Positions 47,581 to 60,635 of a DNA stretch of 64,000 bases are shown here, piece after piece. The translations under genes were made by a program, and so were the position numbers. The DNA is from Adiantum capillus-veneris (lineage: Eukaryota; Streptophyta; Polypodiopsida; Polypodiales; Pteridaceae). Below the pieces are notes generated by a model. The model did no database searches. It had not been told where the DNA came from and saw nothing but the letters and a program-made list of their open reading frames with translations. Location of the stretch: assembly GCA_014529385.2 (NCBI GenBank), contig CM043968.1, forward strand, positions 24,492,513 to 24,556,512. The letters run 5' to 3'. Each line of letters opens with the position of its first letter. Positions within the stretch are counted from its first letter, which is position 1.

Positions 47581-49197
47581 TGTTGTGCAAGTGGGAGTTG
47601 GCGTGTACACAACTACGCTCTCTTGCGCCATATATGCCCGTTGGGCATGAAATGAAATAACTTGCAAGCATATTGTCAAATCCTTCCCAATTTTGTATGC
47701 TCCGAGCATAGCCCAAACGTGGGGAAGCTCAATGCAAGATGCAGAAATTGAAGCCTTGCTTCATATAACTATGTCTGGCCTCGTTGCCAACAAATACTAT
47801 TGACGACATATGCCATAACAAAGAGAATCAACCTTGTCGATCATGTACAAAAAATTGACCTTGTCAAGCAATTTCAACTGAAAGTGGTTAGCTCTGGGCT
47901 AGCATCTTTGTCGGCTTCTAAAAGCAATGACAAGAGGTCGGCCATGCCGAGCTCTATGCACCCTTCATGAAGCCGAGCCATAGGGTGTGCCGTTCTCCTT
48001 GAGATTCCATGGGCATCAAAAGTGAACTGTTGATGATCCGTGTAGCAGATCAGGGCTGCAAGTACTCAAGCCATGCTTGAGCCATGTTGGAATGTGAAAC
48101 AGTGATTCGATGCCAACAAAATGGTAATGCTTAAAACAACTGTCACAAGCCGTGCTTGTGCTGGGAGTGTCTAAATTGCACTCATATATGTTGTAGGCAA
48201 GTATATGAGGCTTGTCATGCTTGTTCTAACCACATAAGCACCTTGTGCTTGGCATGTGTGGAAAAATAGTTGTCACCAGCCTTGCTTGTGGATGCGAGGC
48301 CAAAACACTTACTCGTCTAGTGCATGCAAAAATTACACAGCATGTCTGAAAAACTTTAGCAAACAAAAACCAAATCTATGCATACCTTGCCTTTGAAGGT
48401 CAAAGAGCTACAACAGTCGTCATCGCACTTGCTTGCTTGCTTGGTTGCATGCAACCATAATCACCTAACCTTGCTTTTGTGTTGACGGGTAGCCCTTTCG
48501 ATTGCCATGGCGACAAGCCCCAGGAGTCTGTTGCCTCGACTGTAAAGAATGCCCGTCGTAGAAACGGTGTGTGCTTTCCTGAGCAAAACGCCGAGGGTGG
48601 AATGCCGAGGTCGAATACAATTGTCTGCAGATATATGCAAAAAATTCTGTGTGAAAAACGGCCCATACAACCTTGCCGATGCCGTGTCTTAGTCGCAGCC
48701 CTGGCCGATTTCGAGAAGGAGACAGTGTCCTGTGGTGTGGCGGGGCCCTTGGGATGGCCCGTGGGCACCCTAGGGCGCCCACCAATGTAAAAAGAAAGTA
48801 AAAAGAAGACGTTTTTGGACGATGGCAGCAACTGCTGCCTGCGCAGGCCAAAAACCTTGCATGGGGACGCGCTACAGGCGCTGGCTGGCCAAGAGAATGT
48901 GTCGACATCGCTTCCTTGGCCCAGGGCGATTCTCTAGAGACCATGCATGGCCGATTTGATTCAGGTCGCCGACACACCCTCGTCCATGCTAGGGTTGTTG
49001 CCCACGGTTCTCTGTGCCGAGAAATCTTGCCATGACCGGTTGAAGATGAGAGAGAGATAAAAGCCAAAGAGCCATGCATTCCTTTGCTTTCCCTCTCTGC
49101 CATGGCCTTCTTGCAGCACGACCTTGCCATGCATCCATGAAAGGACTCTGCCATGCTGCTCCTTTGTCGCCGAAAGGAGGGCGAGCTTCCATGAACC

Positions 49198-49200
<3 letters not shown>
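47581..49200. other. Element D interior, no gene seen
   Basis: Frames at 48400-49154 (up to 229 codons on the minus strand) are GC-richer but show no retroelement motif. They are probably leader sequence downstream of the primer site, not genes. Confidence 0.4.

Positions 49201-49260
<60 letters not shown>
49201..49260. repeat. (GA)n microsatellite inside element D
   Basis: 30 GA units about 50 bp inside the primer-binding site; on the element's coding strand this is a (TC)30 in the leader. Confidence 0.97.
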
Positions 49261-49266
<6 letters not shown>

Positions 49267-49312
49267 ATCCATGGCCTCCATGCCTCTTTCTTCCTCCCCC
49301 TTCTCCCCTGAT

Positions 49313-49323
49313 CTCTGATACCA
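49313..49323 (-). other. Primer-binding site for initiator tRNA-Met (element D)
   Basis: TGGTATCAGAG on the minus strand, one base after the 5' LTR. It matches 11 bases of the common plant retrotransposon primer site. Confidence 0.88.
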
Positions 49324-49324
49324 G

Positions 49325-49453
49325 TGTAAGACCGCGGGGGACTGGACCATGCAACTCTCCACCCAACCGTGCCATATATAGACTCCTAGCCCCTAAATAT
49401 AGCGCCCCTTGACCGCATGTCCATCCTGGCCCTTGGCCCTGCCCTTGGCCTGA

Positions 49454-49455
<2 letters not shown>
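49325..49455 (-). repeat. 5' LTR of element D (131 bp)
   Basis: Minus strand TGTCAGGCCAAGGGCAGG...GTCTTACA with canonical TG/CA ends and a TATATATGG box near 49370-49380. Unusually short for a 5.5-kb element. Confidence 0.92.

Positions 49456-49456
<1 letters not shown>

Positions 49457-49498
<42 letters not shown>
49457..49498. repeat. (TC)n microsatellite, right flank of element D
   Basis: Continuation of the TC tract interrupted by element D. Confidence 0.95.
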
Positions 49499-49501
<3 letters not shown>

Positions 49502-50637
49502 CCTGCTAATGGATAGATGACTCTTCATCTATGGTAACTACCTGGGGTACCTTTTACCCCTCGATACTATTGATAACACTGATATCTCTCCCTTTTGGAA
49601 ATTTATCTTGCAAACTTCCAAGGGAAGAGCCTTTTTTCTCTAACTCTCTTTCCCTCTACACCCAGATAGGAATAATTGGGAATTCTATCGTGAAGTATCA
49701 TTGGGCTTCTCGCAACCCTGATAAAATATCTCTCTTGTTTTTTTCCCACATTGTATCTAGGTATCCATTGTAAAACAATCAGGCTATAGATATTCTACTG
49801 CCATAATTTATCACTAATTTCCACCTTAAAATCCTTGACAATCATAAGAAGGCATAATGTCTCATATTTACTGAGGGTATGATTGCTCTCCGTATGCATT
49901 GAAAATACTATCAGATAGGTACCCCGGTTAATGAGACTTTCTTTGAAATATCTCTTGTGTAGCACTGCTTGAGGTCGTGATTTTGGACTTGGTACATTTT
50001 TCTAGGCCTATGGCTCTTGTGGGGAGAGGTAAAGGTAATAATACGTGGGAATAGAGCCCATGGGGGGAATAACTAAAAATTTAAGGCGCCTATTGGGGCT
50101 CTAAGAGTATCACTATTTTTTTGGGCCATCATGCTAGCGTGACAGCGATACACAAGCCAATGCAGGAAATGATTGCCGCCTGCTCCATTTTGGGGCTGTT
50201 GCAAGTGGCACCGCCGCATATCCTCTGACTTGGTGGGTGGATACTCAAGGGGTGTAGAGCCATCTACTACGGATCGGGCTCCACAGCCAATAACCTTATA
50301 AGGTGAGCTGCGGCTCACTTAGCTTCCATTGGGTTAAGGTTTTTTTTCTTTATTCTGTTGTGTGCATTCAAACGGGTGTGTGCTTTGTACTCTGCAAGCA
50401 ATTTTGGTGATGGCTCCTAGCAAGAAAGCACAGGTCGACTCTACAGAGGTACTTATGCAGAATTTTTTTTGCATTGGTAAATAATCTTTAGGATAAGAAG
50501 GGTATGGCATATAGTTATTTGTTGATTACCGCAGAGAGTACTGTGTGGCGGTGCCATGTTGTACATGCTCGATGATTATGTGGAAATACTTACCTGGGAT
50601 TGGCTTGATGAACTGGCTGTAAGGGTATATGTTGACT
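49499..50637. other. No gene seen
   Basis: Short frames without recognised motifs. A GTGAGC/GCTCAC hairpin with a 4-base loop lies at 50303-50318. Confidence 0.45.
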
Positions 50638-52105
50638 GAACTTACAAATGGTTGCATGCTTGTCTATATATTGATAGAGAACTGGATGTGAATTTGAAAT
50701 GATCGACTGGCTTCTTGCCGATCCTTTGTATAGGATACTCGAAGCTACTCTATGCTGGCCTTAGAGGTTGTCGACTGACCATTTGTCTAACTACAAGAAT
50801 AACAGATTATGATGCTCTTCTGAGTGACAGGTATGAGGTATTGCATGCTTTCTAAAGTACTTACCTAAAGTTGATTGGTTAGTCTCTCTCTATAAAGGCT
50901 ATATCTCCAAATCTGTAAGGTATTGGTCGGGGTTGTAGCATGTCTCTTGGTATCCAATTTAAGGTTTGGATTTGGAGAGGATAAGGTCTGCGGCTTTGGA
51001 TCTGGTTTTCTCTATATTTGAGTTTATGGTCGGATTGACTTACCCTAACCCTTGGCGTGTATGGAAATGACATCTCTCTGTGCTTTGATCATGTTACCTG
51101 GCTTCTTTCGCACTACTTTTTGACTGTTGTTTTTCTAGACCGACTGGGTTGCTGTACAGTCACTACTAACAGGCTGTTTGGGATGAGTATGCTTAGACTC
51201 TTGGCACTATATGTTGGTGGCATATTGGATAGAGTGAGGGTATTTGCTTGCGGATTTATTTGTTGCCGAGCAAGAGACAGTTGACTGTTTTTTGCAGTAT
51301 TATCTGACTGTTGTTTGTAAACCGACTGGATTGCTTGCTTATATATGATGAATGAACTTACAAATGGTTGCATGCTTGTCTATATATTGATAGACAACCG
51401 GATGTACAGAACTAGGCTGGAAAAATTTAGTGGCTCTTTTATGGTGTGACTTTGAATTGATCGACTGGCTTCTTGCTGATCCTTTGTATGGGATACTCAG
51501 AGCTACTCTATGCTAGCCTTAGAAGTTGTCGACTGACCATTTGTCTAACTACAAGAAGAATAGATTTCAGATGCTCTTTTGAGTGATAGGTATGAGGTAA
51601 TGCATGATTTCTAAAGTACTTACTTATAGCTGAATGGTTAGTATTTCTCTATAAAGGCTATATTAAAAAATTTGGATGGTATTGTTCGGGGGTGTAGCAT
51701 GCCTCTGTGTATCCAATTTAAGGTTTGGATTTGGAGAGGATAGGGTCTCCGGCTATGGATCTGGTCTTCTCTATATTTGAGTTTATGGTTGGATTGACTT
51801 ACCCTAACCCTTGGCGTGTATGGGAATGGATATCTCTTTGTGCTTTGATCATGCTAACTGGCTTTTTCGCACTACTTTTTGACTGTTGTTTTTCTAGACC
51901 AACTGGGTTGCTGTACAGTCACTAATGACAAGCTGTTTGGGATGAGTATGCTTAGACTCTCGGCACTATATGTTGGTGGCATATTAGATAGAGTGAGGGT
52001 ATATGCTTGCGGATATTTTTGCTGCCGAGCAAGAGACAGTTGACTGTTTTTTGCACTATTATTTGACTGTTGTTTTTAGACCGACTGGATTGCTTGCTTA
52101 TATAT
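50638..52105. repeat. Tandem duplication, about 0.7-kb units
   Basis: Unit 1 (50638-51346) and unit 2 (51354-52105) both start GAACTTACAAATGGTTGCAT and end GACTGGATTGCTTGCTTATA. Unit 2 has an extra about 42 bp near 51404-51446 (ACAGAACTAGGCTGG...). They share GGATTTGGAGAGGATA and TAGACCxACTGGGTTGCTG. Frames across the units are not conserved, so this is non-coding duplication. Confidence 0.9.
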
Positions 52106-54036
52106 TTGCTGTCGAGCAAGAGACAGTTGAGATGATTACACTTATGGTAATTTGAATTTCGGGTAATCATTATAGCGTAATGGAACCTGCAGGCAATCCA
52201 ATATGCTTTAAAGGTGGTACTGACCATGTATCCATGGCATGGTGGGTTTAGTTCGGGTGTATTATTGGGAATGATGAAATAAAGGAAGGATCGGATCCTT
52301 GCCATGGTTTGATATAGGATAGCTTATGCTATCGTATGTTTTCTTAGCCAATTTGCAGTTTGGGTTGCCTTTCTTGCTATGGATATTTTGCAGACACTTT
52401 TTCGGGTGCGGACTGTTGCATAGCTCACTCTATCTGTCAAGGAGTAAAGTGTGAAACAGAGTGCAGTTTCGGGCTGCTGGACTGCTCTTCCCTCTCAGTT
52501 TGAGGGATCTGACATACCCTAAGTCTTAGCATTATCTGATAATGCTGAGTGGTGGGACTGAGTTTTAGTGTATGACTATGTGAGGTTCCTTGCCGATGAT
52601 GGAAAGGTAAGCTTTCTATTGCTGGTCTTGACTGGTTTTTTTTGCCGACTGTTTTTTATGACTCTTTGCAGTATTTGGTAAATGGTATATTGGTAAGTGG
52701 ACTGGCTAATTTGACTGATTTGCTGATGGATAAAAGACGAGAAAAAGTTCTACTTTTGGCTGACTTGGGTCTCGGATCTTGTACGACTGTATAAAGTTCC
52801 GTGAAGATCCTTGCCAGGGATTGAGGTATGTAAAGGCAGGATACCCCTTGCTGGTCTTAACCGTTTTTTTGCCGATAATTTTTTGTCAACTGCTGGCAGT
52901 ATATGGTAGTGGTATATGGGAAAGGGTTACTGGACTTTTTCGACTGGATTACTGGTGAATTAAAATGCTGCCTAGACCGATTGGCTGCTTGTAAAAGGTT
53001 CTTATCATTACTGTGAATTTCATTTGAAATGGGGCTGTGGCTCAAAAGATTGTTAAAATTTATTTAAAATTAGGTTCTCTGAAATCTTTATGATGGTAAA
53101 AGTACTGGAAGAAAAAGACAGCCCTTGTCATTGACTATTTAAATCTGATTGATAACACTAAAATCTAACTACATATTAACATAAGAAACAATTGGAATAG
53201 CATGAACATTGTTCTGGGCTATAAAAACTTCACTTAAAAGAATGGAAGGAAAGAATTCAACTGGAACCAGAACTGAAAAGTTGTTTTCAAATTCTAAACC
53301 TTAGCAGCATGATTTTTTTTCTCTTTTGGTACCTTGGTGACATGGATGACAACTAGGTCACCCCAGTTACTTGCAATGCTGTTTGGAAGCTAACGAATGG
53401 TTTGTTTTCTTACTGTGGATGCAGGTAAGGGTGTCCTTTCATTGGCTGCTATTTGAGAGGATGAAATGCTGTATACTTTCTACTGTAACATTTATCAGGA
53501 CCTTCTTTCCCTAATATGGCCTGACATTGGCATGTATTTTTTAGATATTCAGTCGAAAGGAATACATGATTATGGACTTTGACTGTAGACATTGGTTTTT
53601 GTTGCCGGTTGAGGGCAAGGGGAAAGGGAGAAATTCCACCCGAAAATAGAGAAAAATATAGTAAAAACCCACAAAATAAGCCTAATTTTCTAAAATTTCC
53701 TCATGGCAAATTCAATGAAAGGCATTTTGTTTCCCGAACACTGTTTTTGCAGGTGATCCAGTCATGGCGATGCTACCTGCCACACAGTGCGAGTGAAGAG
53801 ACGTTGAGTCTCCACAGATGGTGACTCATTTGATTAGCGTCTATGTGCATGAGAATATCGATTTGAGGATATTGGGAGAACCTCTTGAATTGATTGTAGA
53901 CATGGGTAAAGGGAGATTCACATAGGTAGGGGTTCTGCCCCCGCCACTCATCAGCTAATTCGTTGTCTTTTGCTAACTGCCACTAGCGTGAAATACTCCA
54001 CTCTTCAGCAAGGCGGGGGTAACGACCTGAGTTTTC
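52106..54036. other. No gene seen; scattered short motifs
   Basis: Contains many GACTG/TTGCCGA words also present in the duplication at 50638-52105, so it may be diverged sequence of the same repeat. Intron-like TTTTTGCAG near 53750 precedes an 81-codon frame (53579-53824) with no domain. Confidence 0.4.
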
Positions 54037-54062
54037 CAACTCTGTCAAAATTGACAGAGTTG
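54037..54062. repeat. Perfect 12-bp inverted repeat
   Basis: CAACTCTGTCAA, two bases, then its exact inverse complement TTGACAGAGTTG. No poly-T tail and no array context. Confidence 0.85.
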
Positions 54063-54413
54063 AGAATAACGGGCATAGTTAGCTTGCGAAAGCATGCGGG
54101 GGTTAAACGACGCCCTTGCACGACAAATGTGGGTCGCATTGTGCAATGCAAGGAAGCACAACGACAAATGCGAAAAGAGAAAAAAGGCAAGGATGAGGGG
54201 AGCCATATTGTGATGTTGTTGCTCAGCTAGGTTGGTGCCAGCAGAAGGTCATCCTAGACAGGAATAACAAGGTTGGAGACCGCCCGACCCCTCTATGCAT
54301 CTCTCTTGAACATTGTATTTAGTTGTAAGACCTGGAGAAGTGTTTGAATGATGACCCTAATTGATCTTCCCTCTCTCAACTCTCAAAAGTGGATTAATAT
54401 GCATAGTACTATG

Positions 54414-56013
<1,600 letters not shown>

Positions 56014-56046
56014 TTTTTTTTTTTTTTTTTTTTTGGGGGGGGGGGG
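56014..56046. repeat. Poly-T(21)/poly-G(12) run
   Basis: Homopolymer run T 56014-56034, then G 56035-56046, then GA-rich sequence. Confidence 0.95.
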
Positions 56047-56439
56047 AGGGGGAGAGAGAGAAGTTTTTCCTAGGACACCTTATTGTAAGCATATGATTAA
56101 TGGTGTGTGCATACGCGAACAAATAGGGAGAAGATCGTTCACTTGGATCAACCCTTGAACACCTTAGTGATGGTGAACATTAATGGGGTTGCACACCCGC
56201 CAAGAACCATCTTCTCCCCTATGCTAGGGTTATAGGGTTTATCCAATTGCATGAACTTCTCCCTCATTGTGTGCACTATTGAGACACTCTTTGCCTTCTT
56301 AAGACATACCTTTTCTCTTCATTCAGATGTTAGTGCAGGATATCTTCTCAAAATCTTCATCCCCTTCTGTTGCAAAGCTGCCTTTCTTTTTTTATTTTTA
56401 TAACCAATGCAATTATCTATGCCCACATCTTGACAAGAT

Positions 56440-56690
56440 GTATAATTATGAAAGATATTGATAAAAGCAAACAAGTTCATAAAGATGAGATTATTGGTCA
56501 GCAACAATCTTTGGCCCACATGTATGTCGATGTTTGTCGGCTTCTCTATCCGCAATGTGGTCTCCTCAAATGCATTGTTTGCATGACTTACCTAATAAGG
56601 TCAAGGCCAAGTAGCATTATGCGAACATGGAGTCATGCAAATTGAAGTGTATTTTGGAGTCATTCTATTGATGATGTGCTTTCTTGGATA
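56440..56690 (+). pseudogene. PPR-like relic 1
   Basis: Reads KDIDKSKQVHKDEIIG, then HMYVDVCRLLYPQCGLLK and LIRSRPSSIMRTWS. These align by eye with the PPR pattern in which VHDEI is followed by a VDMYAKCGLLxxA stretch and R-x-VVSW. Heavily decayed; a PPR origin is likely only because of the clearer copies downstream. Confidence 0.4.
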
Positions 56691-56849
56691 ACACAATAAG
56701 TTTTCTATTGTAACCACAATAAAGTCCATGTGTGGTGCACCTCGGAGAGTAGAACATGTGGTTGAGGAGATTTTTATTGAGGAAGTCTATTATGGGATTG
56801 TACTTATCGCAAGTTATGTCAATAACATGGATATGAAAAATAAACTCTT

Positions 56850-56960
56850 GGTCAATATTATTGATTGCAAAGTGAGGACCTGTCAAAAAATGTGATTAAC
56901 TATGCTTGCATCTTAAATACATGTGGCATTATGCAAGAATAATGTGCTTAGTATTGTTGT
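56850..56960 (+). pseudogene. PPR-like relic 2
   Basis: Reads VINYACILNTCGIMQE, close to the PPR consensus FTYACILKACGIMQ. The DNA is nearly the same as 59080-59150. Confidence 0.5.
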
Positions 56961-57949
56961 GCTCAACCTGTATGCCATTGATGCATCTAAAGTTGTTCAA
57001 TGCTATGAGGAGTGAAATGTCAGGTTGTGTGTGCTCTCAAGGGTATGTCAAATTGGTAAGGCAACTCTGAAGATCAAGGGCAGGCAAGGGGCAGTGGATA
57101 TGTATAATTTATGTGGTTTTTAGGACCAAAGTGCTCTGCCATGGTACCTATCAAAAGTGGCTGGTCAAAGTGTGCAAAGTACATGAATGGAAGTGCCAAA
57201 GGTAGCCTTCAGTGTGTCTACAGGCCGGTCCAGACAGCTCCTCAATCAGAGCTACGGAGTGAAAGAAATGGCGGTTTGAAGTTCAAAGTGGTTTGCAGAT
57301 CCTTGCTAGATTGGCAAGTTGCAGACAAATGGTTAGAGCTGAAGTAAATACGTAGACTTGAAGCAATCGTCTTATGGTGCATGTCGGTCTTTTCGGATCG
57401 AAGATCAAAGTTCAAATGACCAAGATATGAGTAGTTGAAGTTTCATTGTGGGCCAGTTATGTGCCAATTTAACTTCCTCAGTAGATGTGCCATTGGGAGT
57501 ATTTTTGAGATCGCGAGGGTTTTGCACGAACATTATATAACACAAGAAGGACATAGGAAGTTACAGGGCATCAATTAGAGTTTGGAGCAGGGAGTTATAG
57601 CGGATGGAAAGTGATGACAATTGCCGACATGGTGGTACTAAATGAACGAGGGCGATTTTTGGTTATGCCATCCAAGGTCTCAATGAAGTCAAGGTGTGGT
57701 GCAACTTTTGTTTGGCGTATTGTGGCGAGTGTGTGTAGGTAAAATCATGTCGTTCTGAAGATGTTTTTGAGAGGAGTGGGGTGTTGTGAGTACCTTGAAA
57801 CCAGAGAGGCATTCTGGTGTGTTTTTGGGTGTGTTCCCATTCCCCCTCTCCACCATCAAGAATGTTATCAAGTAAGGGTCCATTTTGTAAAGCACTAGCC
57901 TATTTTGACAAATAGGAATTGAGGTTTTCTTCTCCATATACAATCATCT

Positions 57950-58620
57950 ATACTTCATTGTGGAGGCATGTGACATTATGCAAGAAGTTGACATGGAAAC
58001 AATATCATGATGAGGCTGGAATAGTAGTCATCTTGGAATTCTTTATTTGTACCAATACAGTAGGATACTTCCAAATATTTGTGATAATGGGTTACTTTAC
58101 GAGGACACGTGTATATTGGTCAGTATGTATGCCAAGTGTTGTGTTTCTTGGATTGCTTCCAATTTAGGATGTTATTTCTTGAGTGCACTTATTGTAGGGT
58201 ATGTCAAGCATGTGTAGGACAGTAAAGATATTAGTTGACTGGCTCCTCCTATGCTTGCATCTTGGTGAACATATGCACGGCCACATTATTAGTGAGGGGC
58301 AATGATTTGGTCCACACATTTTCTGATGTAATGTACTTTTTAAATACTGAAAGTTTTTTATGAGCTCCATGTTTGTAGTGTAGTCTCTTGAAATGCAAAG
58401 GTCATACAACATAGTCAATAAGGGAAGGGCCAAAGAGCATTGACTAAGAGTGCATGCTTAGGGAACATAGTGGTCAGTATGCGTACAAATTTTACTATAT
58501 CTTGGACTACTTTCTCAAAATTTTATGTTTTGGATGGCACAACAAGATTTCTTTTGAGAGCACAACATCTCATTGGAGAGCTGCCTATTAGGGTAGAGGG
58601 GCCAGTTGTGGTACGGCCCC
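57950..58620 (+). pseudogene. PPR pseudogene (PLS type)
   Basis: CDIMQEVDM near 57970, VSMYAKCCVSW at about 58120-58152 (PPR VSMYAKCG) and VFYELHVCSVVS*NAK followed by GKGQRAL at 58353-58440 (usual VFDEL-x-VVSWNAMI...GxGQxAL). Organellar RNA-editing or RNA-binding proteins of this class are very numerous in land plants. Stops and frame changes are frequent, so it is dead. Confidence 0.65.
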
Positions 58621-59029
58621 CAGAGAAAGGACAAATAAAACCATAATATAACACACTTGATGACCAAAAGAAGCACGAAAAAGAGCAGCCAAAACGGCTA
58701 GTTGATTTGAAATAACGTCATTTCATTGGCCAGTGTGTCGGTTCAAGCCTCCGTGGTCACATTTTACCTCTTTTGGTCTTCGTTGATCTTCTTATTCATG
58801 CCGATTTTTTATACACATGATTCCGAAAATGGTGCCGCAACCATCGGCTCTCAAATCCAACCAGCCCCAAATTAATTCTCGTGAAAGCTTGTGAGAAGGC
58901 GATTAAAATGAGCAGCTAAGCGCAAGAAGTCGAGCTCGGAGGAAAGAGATTGAAGCTCCCCAAGTTACCCGTCCCCCTACTGGCTCCTCTACCCTAAGGA
59001 TGTTCTTTCTTTCATGACGCTTATTCTAG

Positions 59030-59260
59030 GTTGTGCCAAAGATGGCTAAAGAAGCTCTTGGTCATTTTTGTTGAGTGCAAAGTGTGAGTCTTTTAGCAAA
59101 TATGATTAGCTATGCTTGCATCTTACTGACATGTGGCATTATGCAAGGATTGGGAGAAGAGTGTTGTGTTGATGAACATGCAATGAAAACATTGTTCTAC
59201 ACTATTACCATCATGTCAATGAGAATTACATTGAATACTACTGAGCTTTTGGCTAAGATT
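59030..59260 (+). pseudogene. PPR-like relic 3
   Basis: KEALGHF, then LLANMISYACILLTCGIMQG and EHAMKT: helix A/B of a PPR repeat with the following VHEHAMKTG motif. It shares the ACATGTGGCATTATGCAAG DNA word with relic 2. Confidence 0.6.
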
Positions 59261-59287
59261 AATGGGCTTTTCCTTGTGTGTGTGTGT

Positions 59288-59311
59288 GGGGGGGGGGGGG
59301 GGGGGGGGGGG
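59288..59311. repeat. Poly-G run, 24 bp
   Basis: Uninterrupted G run after a GT tract, followed by GA-rich sequence to 59353. Confidence 0.95.
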
Positions 59312-59353
59312 CAGGGAGGGAAGAGAGAGAGAGAGAAAGATAGAGAGAGAGAG

Positions 59354-60535
59354 TAAGAGTCAAACAAACATTTTTCATTTTTTTTTTGTGTGTAAAATTG
59401 GTACGGATTGGACCATGTTTAAGTTCTAGCTAAGTGAAGAACGATTCTAGGAAAATTTATTTGTTATCTTTGTTCAAACCAAGTGAGTAAGGGAGAGAAA
59501 ATTACTTTTTGGCCTGCCCAAAGGGCAAAGGCTATAGAGATGCCTTCTCTTTTGGCTGACTAAAATAGAAAAAAAGTTGAGTTGTATTTCAAGCATTTTT
59601 TGATAGGCCAAAAATGTTGATTGGTTGAAATAAGATAGTGGGCACTCATTTAAGTGAAGTGTGTGTACATCTAATGATGAAAATGTTTTGAGTTTTACTA
59701 CTGTTTTCTTTTCTTTTCACTGGAAAAGGGTGTAAAGTTTTACTACTATTTTTTGAGTGCATAGGAGTAGGCATTACTATATCCAAAAAATCATGAACTT
59801 GCAGAGTTATACTTGATGGCTCTACTAGTAGGGAGTGCCAATTTTGGTTTGGGGCTGTATTAAGGGGTATCTATTCTAGATACTCCGCGTAAATGATTTT
59901 TGAATTGGGTGAGTTGAAACGAAGGGTGGGGGATTTAATAGATGTCTCTACACACTCTCTCTTATCCCTGATGCTTTGCAGGTCTATCTGTGTCTCTTTT
60001 CGGGTACACGCGAGAGGAAGATGGGGTCTGGAGCTTGAATGTAGGGTGTTGTGAGCAGGGACACTGTCAGAGTCTAGGTGCAAAGGAGAATACGCAACCA
60101 TGGAGAGTGTCGGGGAACGACTGATGCTGCTCGTGATAGTAATGTGCGTGCATGTGTGTGAAGCACAACGGGCTCCAAGTAGGGGACAGGGATGGCAGAG
60201 TGCAATGGTATAAGGCTAACGATTCGTGACATTGTGTATGCTGCAGATCTGTTCAATGCAGGGTGGAAAAACTTGGAGTGTGTGCACGCATTGCAGCGCC
60301 TGAAAGAATTAAATGGCAGGCGGAGACACGAACAATGATAGTGTGTGTGTGTGAGAGAGAAGAATGAGGATAGAGAGGGGAAGGTGGAGACATAGGGGGA
60401 GTATATGTGGTTGTATGTTGCTTGAGATGGACAAGGAGCGAGTATATTGAGGAGACCAAGGTAGGCATGGAGGGCAGCAGGCATGGAAAGGGTGACAATG
60501 CTATTGATAGCAAAAGCGAGTGATGGGCTGCAGAT
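59354..60535. other. No gene seen
   Basis: AT-rich to about 59870, then more GC-rich. Minus-strand frames near 60074-60783 include simple repeats and are not convincing. Confidence 0.4.

Positions 60536-60571
<36 letters not shown>
60536..60571. repeat. (CT)n microsatellite, 36 bp
   Basis: Uninterrupted CT tract. Confidence 0.95.
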
Positions 60572-60574
<3 letters not shown>

Positions 60575-60635
60575 TAGGTGAATTGGGCAGTTCGTGGAGC
60601 CAGAGGATGTATGATGCTAGGCAAGTAGCGATTGA

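Larger units (their letters stand above)
43944..49455 (-). mobile_element. Short-LTR retrotransposon D inserted in a (TC)n tract
   Basis: Two direct repeats of about 130 bp bound 5.5 kb. On the minus strand the right copy is the 5' LTR, followed after one base by TGGTATCAGAG, complementary to initiator tRNA-Met (49313-49323). The left copy is the 3' LTR, preceded by the purine tract AAAGGGGGGAG (44077-44087). Both LTRs run TGTCAG...; the right one ends TTACA, while the left has TTAGA. No intact gag or pol frame is present; the only coding trace is FRGRKRFSKGGSNVS just before the 3' LTR, which resembles the end of gypsy pol (FEDExxxxKGG). It is a non-autonomous or heavily decayed element. Confidence 0.85.

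Noticed and set aside
48400-49154. Minus-strand frame of 229 codons in element D
   Set aside because: No domain, overlaps other open frames of similar length, and lies in a GC-richer leader region where chance frames are long.
54037-54062. miRNA precursor (miR156-like word TTGACAGA)
   Set aside because: The 2-base loop and 12-bp stem are far too short for a plant miRNA precursor, and the match ends after eight bases.
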